From positions 372,001-436,000 of the forward strand of contig CBDCLU010000005.1 of assembly GCA_965218765.1 (NCBI GenBank): 64,000 bases of DNA, in the 5' to 3' direction. The stretch is from JBBPYC01 sp965218765. GTDB taxonomy: Bacteria; Pseudomonadota; Gammaproteobacteria; Burkholderiales; Burkholderiaceae_C. Numbering within the stretch: position 1 is the first letter of the stretch; each line of letters starts with the position of its first letter. Below are positions 38,099 through 46,064 of this stretch, piece by piece. The translations under genes were made by a program, and so were the position numbers. The notes under the pieces were generated by a model. That model did not search any database. It had not been told where the DNA came from and saw only the letters and a program-made list of their open reading frames with translations.

Positions 38099-39673
38099 TC
38101 AGAACAACCGGATGCGGATCACGAGCTGCAACAGCACCAGCCCGAGCGCGAAGCCGAACGCGCCATAGAGCAGCCCCTGCAGCAACTTGTTGGTGCGCTG
38201 CTGTTCGACCAACAGGCGTTCGAGCGCGCGTTGCTGCTGCTGCGTGGCCGGCCGCTGCTTCAGAAAATCGTGCAGCAGCAGCGGCAGTTCGGGAAACAGC
38301 TTCGCGTACTGCGGCGCATGCGCCTTCATCTCGTTGAGCAGCTTCTTCGGGCCGATCTGCTCGTTCATCCACTTCTGCAGGAACGGCCGCGCGGTGGCCC
38401 AGAGATCGAGCTTCGGATCGAGGTCGCGCCCCAGGCCTTCGATGTTCAGCAGCGTCTTTTGCAGCAGCACGAGCTGCGGCTGAATTTCGACCTGGAACTG
38501 GCGCGAGATCTGGAACAGCCGCATCAGGATCAGGCCCAGCGAGATGTCCTCCAGCGGGCGGTCGAAGAACGGCTCGCAGACCGAGCGGATCGCCGACTCG
38601 AGTTCATCGACGCGCGTGCCGGCCGGCACCCAGCCCGACTCGATGTGCAGCTCGGCGACACGCTTGTAATTGCGCAGAAAGAACGCCGCGAAGTTCTGCG
38701 CGAGGTATTCCTTGTCGGACTCGGTCAAGGTGCCGACGATGCCGAAGTCAAGCGAGATGTAGCGCCCGAACGTGTCCGGCTCCAGGCTGACCTGGATGTT
38801 GCCCGGATGCATGTCCGCATGAAAAAACCCGTCGCGAAACACCTGCGTGAAGAAGATCGTGACGCCGTCTTTCGCAAGCTGCGCAAAGTCCACGCCGGCC
38901 TGCCGCAGCCGAGCAGTCTGGTTGATCGGCACGCCGTTCATGCGCTCCATCACGATCACGTCGGGCATGCACCAGTCCCAGAACATCTCGGGGATCAGCA
39001 GCAGGTCGAGCCCTTCCATGTTGCGCCGCAGCTGCGCGGCGTTCGCGGCTTCGCGCACCAGATCGAGCTCTTCGTGCAGGTACTTGTCGAACTCGGCTAC
39101 GACTTCGGCCGGCTTCAGCCGCTTGGCCTCGGCCGACAGGCGGCCCACCCAGCGCGCCATCATGCGCAGCAGGCTCAGGTCCTTTTCGATCGCGGCGCGC
39201 ATGCCGGGGCGCAGCACCTTGACGGCGACTTCACGCTCGCGGCCATCTTTCTTGCTTTTCAACACCGCGAAGTGCACCTGCGCGATCGAGGCGCTGGCGA
39301 CCGGCTCGCGCTCGAAGCTCACGAAGATTTCGGCAACCGATTTGCGAAACGAACGCTCGATCGTCGCAATCGCGACTTCGGATGGAAACGGCGGCACCCG
39401 GTCCTGCAGCCGCGTGAGTTCCTCGGCCACATCGGGCGGCAGCAGGTCGCGCCGGGTCGACAGCACCTGGCCGAACTTGACGAAGATCGGACCCAGGTGT
39501 TCGAGCGCCTCGCGCAGCCGCTGTCCGCGCGGCGCGCTCAGGTCGCGCCCGACCGAGATCAGCCGTGCAAAGCGGGTCAGCCACGGATTGCGAAAGCTGG
39601 ACAGCACCAGCTCGTCGAGCCCGTAGCGCAGCGCGATCCACAGGATGTGGAAGCCGCGCGCGAGCCGGCTCAT
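38099..39673 (-). CDS. ubiB: Ubiquinone biosynthesis regulatory kinase-like protein UbiB
   Basis: 524 aa. Atypical kinase (ABC1/ADCK/UbiB family) needed for ubiquinone synthesis. Seen: the family KxGQ motif in GPIFVKFGQVLSTRRDLLPPD, Ala-rich loop VASASIAQVHFA, VKVLRPGM, HEELDLVREAANAAQL, FFHADMHPGNIQV and LDFGIVGTL, and two C-terminal TM segments (LLYGAFGFALGLVLLQLVIR). Standard length. Start overlaps the ubiJ stop (ATGA). Confidence 0.97.
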   Translation of the reverse strand: MSRLARGFHILWIALRYGLDELVLSSFRNPWLTRFARLISVGRDLSAPRGQRLREALEHLGPIFVKFGQVLSTRRDLLPPDVAEELTRLQDRVPPFPSEVAIATIERSFRKSVAEIFVSFEREPVASASIAQVHFAVLKSKKDGREREVAVKVLRPGMRAAIEKDLSLLRMMARWVGRLSAEAKRLKPAEVVAEFDKYLHEELDLVREAANAAQLRRNMEGLDLLLIPEMFWDWCMPDVIVMERMNGVPINQTARLRQAGVDFAQLAKDGVTIFFTQVFRDGFFHADMHPGNIQVSLEPDTFGRYISLDFGIVGTLTESDKEYLAQNFAAFFLRNYKRVAELHIESGWVPAGTRVDELESAIRSVCEPFFDRPLEDISLGLILMRLFQISRQFQVEIQPQLVLLQKTLLNIEGLGRDLDPKLDLWATARPFLQKWMNEQIGPKKLLNEMKAHAPQYAKLFPELPLLLHDFLKQRPATQQQQRALERLLVEQQRTNKLLQGLLYGAFGFALGLVLLQLVIRIRLF

Positions 39674-40242
39674 CCGGGTGGCGGCGTGGTCGAGTCGCGG
39701 CTGGCATCGCTTGCGGCTGTGCGATTGCCGCCGACGAAGCCGCGCAGCCCTTGCGCGACCCGGCGCGCCGCATCGGCCAGCGCATGCGCGGGCGCATCGC
39801 CGATCACGCGCGACAAGTCTTCCTCGATGTCCCAGCGCACGTGATCGACCAGCCAGTTGATCTCGGCTGCGAGCATCACATCCCCCTGGATTCGCACCGC
39901 CGGCTTGTCGCCGCGCGCAGTGGCACGTGCCAAGTCGAACGGTGACGTCTGCGTGAGCGTCAGCACCAGATCGGGCCGCATGCCGGGTTCGGCCACGTCG
40001 AGCAGGCCTGCCGGCGTCGCGACCAGCAGGATTTCGAAGTTGCGCCACTTGGTCAGCACCACACTGCCCTTGTGGCGGCGGATGCGTTCCTGCGCTTCGG
40101 GCTCCTGCTGCAGCACGTGATTGAGCACCAGCACGAGACGCTGTTGCACTTCACCGATCAGCCAGGTCGGCGCCTGCGCGAGGCCGCGCAGCCGCTCCAT
40201 GACCTGATTGGCAAGGGAAGACGGAGAACGGGGATTTACCAT
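39670..40242 (-). CDS. ubiJ: Ubiquinone biosynthesis accessory factor UbiJ
   Basis: 190 aa. SCP2-type lipid-binding domain protein that assists the soluble Ubi complex. Recognisable from HVLQQEPEAQERIRRHKGSVV, the DLVLTLTQTS and VRIQGDVMLAAEINWLVDHVRWDIEEDLSRVIGD segments, and its place before ubiB (ATGA overlap). Start MVNPRSPSSLANQVMERL. Confidence 0.9.
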   Translation of the reverse strand: MVNPRSPSSLANQVMERLRGLAQAPTWLIGEVQQRLVLVLNHVLQQEPEAQERIRRHKGSVVLTKWRNFEILLVATPAGLLDVAEPGMRPDLVLTLTQTSPFDLARATARGDKPAVRIQGDVMLAAEINWLVDHVRWDIEEDLSRVIGDAPAHALADAARRVAQGLRGFVGGNRTAASDASRDSTTPPPG

Positions 40243-40390
40243 AAGTCTGCTGCTCGACGATGTTGGAGGCTGCCAGGGGCAGGTTTGCATGTGTTCAACG
40301 AAAGTGCCGCAGGCAAAAACCAAGCCGCCGCGAGTGCGCCCTGATGGCGTCCAACTCGCGGCGGCGCTTGGGATGTGCGCGACGACTGGA

Positions 40391-41338
40391 TTATTGCAAC
40401 GCCTGCACACCCGCGACCAGCCAGCCGCTCGCACCGTTCTTCGGCTTCGTCATGTTCCAGACTTCGCGGAACGGATGCGGGCCGGCGGCATCGTCCTCGC
40501 GGATCATGCCGGTGAACTCCACGCTGGCCATGTAGTCGTTGCCCAGGTCCTCGATGCCGAGCAGCTCGGCTTCAAGCGTCACCACTTCGGTCTTGTTGGA
40601 ACGCGCGCCGGTATGGCTGTCGCGCTCGGCCAGTTGGGTGCGGATTTCGGCCAGCATTTCGTCGGTCATCATCGCGCGCAGTGCGGACAGGTCCGAGCGG
40701 TCCCAGGCCGACTGCATCGTCACGAAGTTGCCTTTGGCGGCCGATACGAACGCGGGGCTGTCAAAACCGGGCGGGATGTCCCAGGTGCTCTGCTGGCCGC
40801 GCAGCGCCGAGCCGATCATGCTGCCGCCGGCCGCCCCGGTGCCAAGCGCGCCCAGGCCGGCTGCGGGCGTCGGTGCGCTGGCAGTGCGATAAGCAACATC
40901 CGAGACTTGCTGCCGGGATTGCGTGTTGCCACCCGTCGACGATGCGCCCTGATAGGCATAAGGACTCGCGCCCACGCCGCCGTTGCCGCCTTCACGCGAC
41001 CGCTTGAACCAGCGATAGGCCGCAACGCCGGCGAACGCGAGCAGTGCCAGCAGCAGGATCTGGCCGAAACCTTCACCCAGGCCGAGCGAATGCGCAAGCC
41101 AGGCCAACCCGAGGCCGGCAGCGAGCCCGCCAAGCATCGCGCCCCAGGGCTTGCGTGCCGGCGTGCCAGCCGCCGCGTTGTTGCCCGCCTGTTGTGCAGG
41201 CTTGGTCGGTGCGGCCTGCCGCTGCGTCACGTTGCCCGATTGCTTGCCGAACGAGCGGCCGCCGCCGAAACGGGCCGCCTCCACGTTCAAGCTTGCCAGC
41301 GTCATGAACAGCGCCAGCAAAATGGACCAGATCTTCAT
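40391..41338 (-). CDS. Tim44-domain protein with signal peptide
   Basis: 315 aa. Signal/TM at the N-terminus (IWSILLALFMTLASLNVEAA), a Gly/Gln/Ala-rich linker, another hydrophobic stretch (MLGGLAAGLGLAWLAHSL and ILLLALLAFAGVAAYRWF), and a C-terminal Tim44-like domain (residues ~205-315: FVTMQSAWDRSDLSALRAMMTDEMLAEI ... FREVWNMTKPKN). AGGAGA 7 nt before the ATG fixes the start. It lies between ubiE and ubiJ. Tim44-like proteins in bacteria are thought to act at the membrane; role here is not known. Confidence 0.9.
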   Translation of the reverse strand: MKIWSILLALFMTLASLNVEAARFGGGRSFGKQSGNVTQRQAAPTKPAQQAGNNAAAGTPARKPWGAMLGGLAAGLGLAWLAHSLGLGEGFGQILLLALLAFAGVAAYRWFKRSREGGNGGVGASPYAYQGASSTGGNTQSRQQVSDVAYRTASAPTPAAGLGALGTGAAGGSMIGSALRGQQSTWDIPPGFDSPAFVSAAKGNFVTMQSAWDRSDLSALRAMMTDEMLAEIRTQLAERDSHTGARSNKTEVVTLEAELLGIEDLGNDYMASVEFTGMIREDDAAGPHPFREVWNMTKPKNGASGWLVAGVQALQ

Positions 41339-41447
41339 CGCTTTGTCTCCTTGGAAAGAGAGGGGAAAAACAGCCGCCACCGAAGGGCAGCACCACACAT
41401 CCATCAGGTGACTTGCAGTTGCCTGTGAGCCAGCTGTCACGTGCGCG

Positions 41448-42179
41448 TCAGCACCGGATTCCAACATGCAACGCCACTACGCCGCCCGTCAGGTTGTGGA
41501 TGTCCACATGTCCAAAACCGGCATTCTTCATCATGGTTTTCAGCTCGCGCTGGCCCGGATGCATGCGGATCGATTCGGCTAGATAGCGATAGCTGGCCTC
41601 GTCTTTGGCGATCAGTTTGCCCAGCCGCGGCAGCACGTTGAACGAATACCAGTCATACGGTTTTTGCAGCGGCTTGGCGACCTTGGAAAACTCGAGCACG
41701 AGCAGCTTGCCGCCGGGTTTGAGCACGCGGCACATCTCGGCGAGCGCCTGCTCCTTGTGCGTCATGTTGCGCAGGCCGAACGCGACGCTGACACGGTCGA
41801 AGCTCGCATCGGCGAACGGCAGCCGCTCGGCATCGCAGACCACGGTCGGCAAGGCAGTGCCCGCGTCCAGCAGCCGGTCCCGGCCGGTGCGCAGCATCGC
41901 TTCGTTGATGTCGGTCAGCACCACTTCGCCGCGACTGCCGACCTTGCGAGCGAACGCCTGCGCGAGGTCACCGGTGCCGCCCGCGATGTCGAGCACGCGC
42001 TGGCCTTCGCGCAGGTCGGCGACGAGTACCGTGTACGCCTTCCAGGCGCGGTGCAGGCCGAGCGACATCAGGTCGTTCATCAGGTCGTACTTGGGCGCGA
42101 CCGAGTCGAACACACCGCGCACCTTGGCGGCCTTGTCGCCCTCGGGCACGCTCTCGAAACCAAAATCGGTGGTGGGCAT
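41448..42179 (-). CDS. ubiE: Ubiquinone/menaquinone C-methyltransferase UbiE
   Basis: 243 aa SAM-dependent methyltransferase. Diagnostic: VAPKYDLMNDLMSLGLHRAWK, motif I VLDIAGGTGDLA, LTDINEAML, VAFGLRNMTHKEQALAEMCRVLKPGG, and C-terminal YRYLAESIRMHP and GGVVALHVG. Full length. Heads the ubiE-Tim44-ubiJ-ubiB cluster. Confidence 0.97.
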   Translation of the reverse strand: MPTTDFGFESVPEGDKAAKVRGVFDSVAPKYDLMNDLMSLGLHRAWKAYTVLVADLREGQRVLDIAGGTGDLAQAFARKVGSRGEVVLTDINEAMLRTGRDRLLDAGTALPTVVCDAERLPFADASFDRVSVAFGLRNMTHKEQALAEMCRVLKPGGKLLVLEFSKVAKPLQKPYDWYSFNVLPRLGKLIAKDEASYRYLAESIRMHPGQRELKTMMKNAGFGHVDIHNLTGGVVALHVGIRC

Positions 42180-42342
42180 GGCCGCAATGCTAAGGGCAAA
42201 GCAAAACACGGCCCGCCGTGGCATCGCCCGACCGAAGCCCGCCCGCCACAATTATTGGTCTTTTATGGATGAGGCGCAGGTAGCGCGTGCGCGTCCAGCT
42301 ACAAAAACAGAAGCAGTCATTGCAGGCGGCCAGACGGGTCGC

Positions 42343-42762
42343 TCAGTGCTGATGACTGCCACAAGCGTGACCACTGGCCGCCGCCATCGGCGCGTCGCGA
42401 TCCGTGCCGGCGGCGGTCAGCCGCTGCTCGTATTCGGCCCACAGCTGCGCCTGTTGCGAGCCCAGAAAATACAGGTAGTCCCAGGTGAAGATGCCGGTAT
42501 CGTGCCCGTCCGAAAAGGTCGGCTGCACCGCGTAGTTGCCGGTCGGCGCCAGTGCCAACAGCGCGACGTTGCGCTTGCCGGTCTGCAGCACTTCCTGCCC
42601 CGGCCCGTGGCCCTGCACCTCTGCCGACGGCGAATAGATGCGCATCAGCTCGAACGGAATGCGAAACGTCGCGCCGTCGGCAAACGCGACTTCCAGCACC
42701 CGGGCCTTGCCGTGCGCGGTGATGTTGGTAGGCGCCGGCGCGCCGTTGTGCAAGCCTGCCAT
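42343..42762 (-). CDS. DUF971 family protein
   Basis: 139 aa, soluble. The DUF971/gamma-butyrobetaine hydroxylase-like N-terminal fold is indicated by VLEVAFADGATFRIPFELMRIYSPSAEVQGHG and GNYAVQPTFSDGHDTGIFTWDYLYFLG. Ends in a small metal-binding-looking tail GHACGSHQH. Gene lies just upstream of ubiE as in many Burkholderiales. Function not established (a role near Fe-S metabolism has been suggested for related proteins). Confidence 0.9.
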   Translation of the reverse strand: MAGLHNGAPAPTNITAHGKARVLEVAFADGATFRIPFELMRIYSPSAEVQGHGPGQEVLQTGKRNVALLALAPTGNYAVQPTFSDGHDTGIFTWDYLYFLGSQQAQLWAEYEQRLTAAGTDRDAPMAAASGHACGSHQH

Positions 42763-42864
42763 GGGGTCGGGTCTTCCTGATTGGTGAATGAACGCGTCAG
42801 TGTCGCATCGAACCCGTGACCCCGGACGCGCAGGCAGGTGTGCGCGCCGCGCGGGGCGCCCCGC

Positions 42865-43671
42865 TTACAGCTGCGCGAACGCCATCCAGACCGCCATCAC
42901 GATCATCATCAGGTTCTCGGTCAGTGACACGAAGCCGAGCGGCACGTTGCTGCCGCCGCCCACGCATGCGCATTTGATCTCGCGCTTGTCGAGATAGACC
43001 GCCTTGAACACCGAGAACGCACCGACGACGCCGATGAAGCCCGCCACCGGGATCGACAGCCAGTTGAGCGCCCCCGCCACCATCAGCACGCCCGCGAGCA
43101 GTTCGGCGAACGGGTAGATGTACCCATACGGCACCCACTTGCGCGCGAGCAGGTCGTAGCCGAGGAACATGGTGGAGAACTTCTCCACGTCCTGCAGTTT
43201 CAGCAGCGCCAGGATGCACATTGAGATCGCGATGAACCAGCGCAGTGTGGTGGCCGTGAGCAGCGTGCCGAGCGTGGCCCAGGTGAGCGCCACCGCGAGC
43301 AGCGCGGCCACGATGAACACCACGGCCACCGGCTGGTACGAGGTGGCATCCGGGTCTTTCACCGCAATGCCGAAGCGCCGCCGCAGGTCGTCATAGCCGC
43401 CAACGCGCTCACCATCGATGAACGTCTGCGGCGTAGTCTTCACGTCATGCTCGGCCTTGAACGCATCCTGCTCGGCGCGGTTGGTCAGCAGATGGTCCTC
43501 CACTTGGTAGCCCTTGCGCCCGAGCAGCCAGCGCGACTTGAGGCCGAACGGGCACAGGTGCTTCGGCGTCGCCATGCGATACAGCACGGCAGCCTTGCCT
43601 TTGCCTTCGGCAAGCCTGGCCGAGGCTGCCGCGGGATCACGGCCGGTGGATTCGAGGGTCGATGCAGACAT
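42865..43671 (-). CDS. Glutaredoxin domain fused to MauE/DoxX-like membrane domain
   Basis: 268 aa. Residues ~25-105 form a glutaredoxin-like domain with active site CPFG (LCPFGLKSRWLL) and the cis-Pro/GG elements TTPQTFIDGERVGGYDDLR; only the first Cys of the usual pair is kept. Residues ~110-265 hold four TM helices of the MauE/DoxX type. A fused protein of this kind is often found near copper genes. ATG at 43671 is chosen because GGAG lies 6 nt upstream. A CueR-like promoter directly precedes it and its -35 contains the stop codon of the sensor kinase gene, so this gene is probably copper-induced. Confidence 0.85.
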   Translation of the reverse strand: MSASTLESTGRDPAAASARLAEGKGKAAVLYRMATPKHLCPFGLKSRWLLGRKGYQVEDHLLTNRAEQDAFKAEHDVKTTPQTFIDGERVGGYDDLRRRFGIAVKDPDATSYQPVAVVFIVAALLAVALTWATLGTLLTATTLRWFIAISMCILALLKLQDVEKFSTMFLGYDLLARKWVPYGYIYPFAELLAGVLMVAGALNWLSIPVAGFIGVVGAFSVFKAVYLDKREIKCACVGGGSNVPLGFVSLTENLMMIVMAVWMAFAQL

Positions 43672-43706
43672 CGGCAACTCCATTGAAAACGATTGAATGA
43701 ACCAGG

Positions 43707-43737
43707 ATTTTCAGCGTTCCCATAATGGGAAGGTCAA
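43707..43737 (-). promoter_or_regulatory. CueR-type (MerR-family) promoter before glutaredoxin/MauE gene
   Basis: On the minus strand: -35 TTGACC, 19-bp spacer carrying the dyad TTCCCAT-T-ATGGGAA, then -10-like GAAAAT. A 19-bp spacer with a central dyad is the mark of MerR-family activated promoters, and ACCTTCCC...GGGAA matches copper-type CueR operators. Nearly identical to the element at 50668. Confidence 0.72.
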
Positions 43738-45239
43738 TTGACGGGTCGGGATAGCCCTGCGGCGGGCGATGTCTTGGTCGAGCGGGTCTGCATGGCAGGT
43801 CTGGCAGCGCCCGGAACCAGATCAGCCGGCGCGGGCAGCAGTACGCTGAAGCAGGTGGTCCCGCCGCCGGACCGCGCATTCACCGCGCCGCCATGCGCGG
43901 CCACGATCGACTTGACGATCGCCAGCCCCAGCCCTACTCCACCATCGTTGTTGTCGCCATCACCGACGCGGCTGCGCCGACGTGCGGGATCCGCCCGGTA
44001 GAAGCGGTCGAACAGCCGCGGCAAGTGTTCGGCCGCGATGTCCGGGCCAGGATTTTCGACGTCGACCCGGACGCTGGCGTCAACCTGCGCAAGCCGCACC
44101 GTCAGGCACTGGCCGGCCGGCGTGTGGCGCAACCCGTTGGAGATCAGGTTCGCAAGCGCGCGCCGCAGCATGGCCCGGTCGCCCTGCACACAGGACTCGG
44201 CTCCGACCAAGCACAAGCGCACGTCCAGCGCCTCGGCCCAGGCATCGAAGTAGTCGAACAGCGCGCGCACCTCGACGGCCAGGTCCACGGCAGCGACTTC
44301 AGGCTTTGCACCCGGCTGCTCGGACTGCGCAAGAAACAGCATGTCGCCGATCATCTTGCCCAGCCGTTCGAGTTCGTCAAGGCTGTCGTACAGCACCTCC
44401 CGGTAAGCCTCGGCCGGCCGAGGCTTGGCCAGCGCGACCTGCGTATGCGTCGTCAGGTTCGTGACGGGCGTACGCAACTCGTGCGCGATGTCAGCGGAGA
44501 AATGCGAGAGCCGCTCGAAGCTTTGCTGCAGCCGCTCCAGCATCCGATTGAACGACAGCACGAGATGCTCGAGTTCGACCGGCACCTCGCCCGCCTCAAG
44601 CCGGCGATGCAGCTGATCCGGCCCGACGCCGCCGATCGCGCCGCTCAGGCGCCGGATCGGCGCATGGCCCCAGCGCACCGCCAGCCAAGCTGCCGCGATC
44701 GCCACTGCGCAGACCGCCAGCGTGCTCCAAAGCAGCCAGTGCCGCAGCCGCGTCAGGTAGCCCAGGTGGAAATCGATCGCCATCGCGACCAGCACGCGCG
44801 CACCATGCAGCCGGAGAACGGCACCTCGGTAGGTGGCGGCATCGGTGGCCCAGATGCGCAGTGTCTGCGCATCGAGCGTGGGCGTCGCCGGCGTCCCGGC
44901 CGCCGCATCGACCAGCACAGCCGGCGCGGTGCCGATCCCGCCTGCTTCACGCCCGTCATCAGTGACACTGAAATACATGCCGTGACGGCTGGTCACGGCG
45001 TTCGCGAGCCGCTCTTGGAGTGACGGTGAACGGACGGCCAGCGCCGCATCGAGCGAACCGGCGACAGCCTGCAGTTCGCCCAGATCCTGCGCGACGAAAT
45101 GCCGGTTGATGGACCGCTCGACCTGCAACGCGAATGCGGCGAACAGCAGCGTCATCGCGCAGCTCAGGATGAGCGTGATGCGCAGCGCCAGCGACCACGG
45201 TCGGCGCCTAGCTGGCTGCAGCGGCTGCTCAGGCGGCAT
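43734..45239 (-). CDS. cusS: Copper-type sensor histidine kinase (CusS-like)
   Basis: 501 aa inner-membrane sensor. TM1 ~19-40, periplasmic domain ~41-165, TM2 ~167-188, HAMP, HisKA with FSADIAHELRTPVTNL (phospho-His ~253), then the ATPase with N-box NLISNGLRHTP, DNNDGGVGLGLAIV and the closing GGTTCFSVLLP. Similar to heavy-metal sensor kinases CusS/CopS. Overlaps cusR by 11 bp. The copper identity is by context (copAB next door). Confidence 0.9.
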   Translation of the reverse strand: MPPEQPLQPARRRPWSLALRITLILSCAMTLLFAAFALQVERSINRHFVAQDLGELQAVAGSLDAALAVRSPSLQERLANAVTSRHGMYFSVTDDGREAGGIGTAPAVLVDAAAGTPATPTLDAQTLRIWATDAATYRGAVLRLHGARVLVAMAIDFHLGYLTRLRHWLLWSTLAVCAVAIAAAWLAVRWGHAPIRRLSGAIGGVGPDQLHRRLEAGEVPVELEHLVLSFNRMLERLQQSFERLSHFSADIAHELRTPVTNLTTHTQVALAKPRPAEAYREVLYDSLDELERLGKMIGDMLFLAQSEQPGAKPEVAAVDLAVEVRALFDYFDAWAEALDVRLCLVGAESCVQGDRAMLRRALANLISNGLRHTPAGQCLTVRLAQVDASVRVDVENPGPDIAAEHLPRLFDRFYRADPARRRSRVGDGDNNDGGVGLGLAIVKSIVAAHGGAVNARSGGGTTCFSVLLPAPADLVPGAARPAMQTRSTKTSPAAGLSRPVN

Positions 45240-45912
45240 CGGGCAGGTCCAGCAGGTAGCCCATGCCGCGCACGGTCTGGACCAGCTTCGGCTCGAAGTC
45301 GTCGTCCACCTTGGCGCGCAGGCGGCGGATCGCGACATCGATCGCATTCGAGTCGCTGTCGAAGTTCATGTCCCAGACCTGCGATGCGATCAAGGAACGC
45401 GGCAGCACTTCGCCCTGGCGTCGCACCAGCAACTCGAGCAGCGAGAACTCCTTTTGCGTGAGGTGCAGGCGCCGGCCGGCGCGGGTTGCGCGGCGGCGCG
45501 GCAACTCGAGCACGAGATCGGCGACCTGCAGCCGATCCAACGGCATTGGCACCTGGCCGCGCCGCAGCAGCGTGCGGACCCGGGCCAGCAACTCGGAGAA
45601 CGCAAACGGCTTGACCAGGTAGTCGTCGGCGCCCAGCTCAAGTCCCTTGACCCGGTCGCTGACGCTGTCGCGCGCGGTCAGGAACAGCACCGGCGTGCGC
45701 CGGCCGGCCTCACGCAGCGACTGCAGGATGCGCCAGCCGTCCAGGTCCGGCAGCATCACGTCGAGCACCAGCAGGTCGTGGTCGCCGGTGGCGGCCAGGT
45801 GCAGGCCGTCCAGTCCGTTGCGCGCGAGTTCGACCGCGAAGCCCGCCTCCGCCAGGCCCTGCTTCAGGTAGCTGCCGGTCTTTTCTTCATCCTCGACGAT
45901 CAGCAGCTTCAT
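45229..45912 (-). CDS. cusR: Copper-type response regulator (CusR-like)
   Basis: 227 aa OmpR-family regulator. Receiver with phospho-Asp51 (LLVLDVMLPDLDGW), DDYLVKPF with Lys switch; C-terminal winged helix with LTQKEFSLLELLVRRQGEVLPRSLIASQVWDMNFDSDSNAIDVAIRRLRAKVD. Close to CusR/CopR. A nested palindrome with the CusR-type half-site spacing sits between this gene and copA. Start MKLLIVEDEE; a longer upstream in-frame ATG is less likely. Confidence 0.93.
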   Translation of the reverse strand: MKLLIVEDEEKTGSYLKQGLAEAGFAVELARNGLDGLHLAATGDHDLLVLDVMLPDLDGWRILQSLREAGRRTPVLFLTARDSVSDRVKGLELGADDYLVKPFAFSELLARVRTLLRRGQVPMPLDRLQVADLVLELPRRRATRAGRRLHLTQKEFSLLELLVRRQGEVLPRSLIASQVWDMNFDSDSNAIDVAIRRLRAKVDDDFEPKLVQTVRGMGYLLDLPDAA

Positions 45913-45968
45913 GAGCCCCTTCCTGCCATGCTTGTCGGCCAATGTAAGGTGCGCGAACCGTCGCGCAG

Positions 45969-46006
45969 ATGACCGGAAGATGACGGGATCGTCATGCGCC
46001 GGTCAT
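45969..46006. promoter_or_regulatory. Candidate CusR/CopR operator, nested palindrome
   Basis: Inner dyad ATGACG-GGAT-CGTCAT (45980-45995), i.e. ATGAC-N6-GTCAT, the same spacing as the E. coli CusR box. Outer arms ATGACCGG (45969-45976) and CCGGTCAT (45999-46006) share the same centre, giving four TGAC half-sites. It lies in the 152-bp space between the divergent cusR and copA starts and disfavours an upstream copA start at 46005. Confidence 0.7.
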
Positions 46007-46064
46007 GCAGCGGTTCTGGCCGCAAGCCGATGATTGCATTCGTGTGCAGACTTCGAAAGCGACC

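Noticed and set aside
46005..46064. Upstream start (ATG 46005) for the first copA
   Set aside because: It lies inside the CusR-type palindrome and adds a non-signal extension before the Tat motif.
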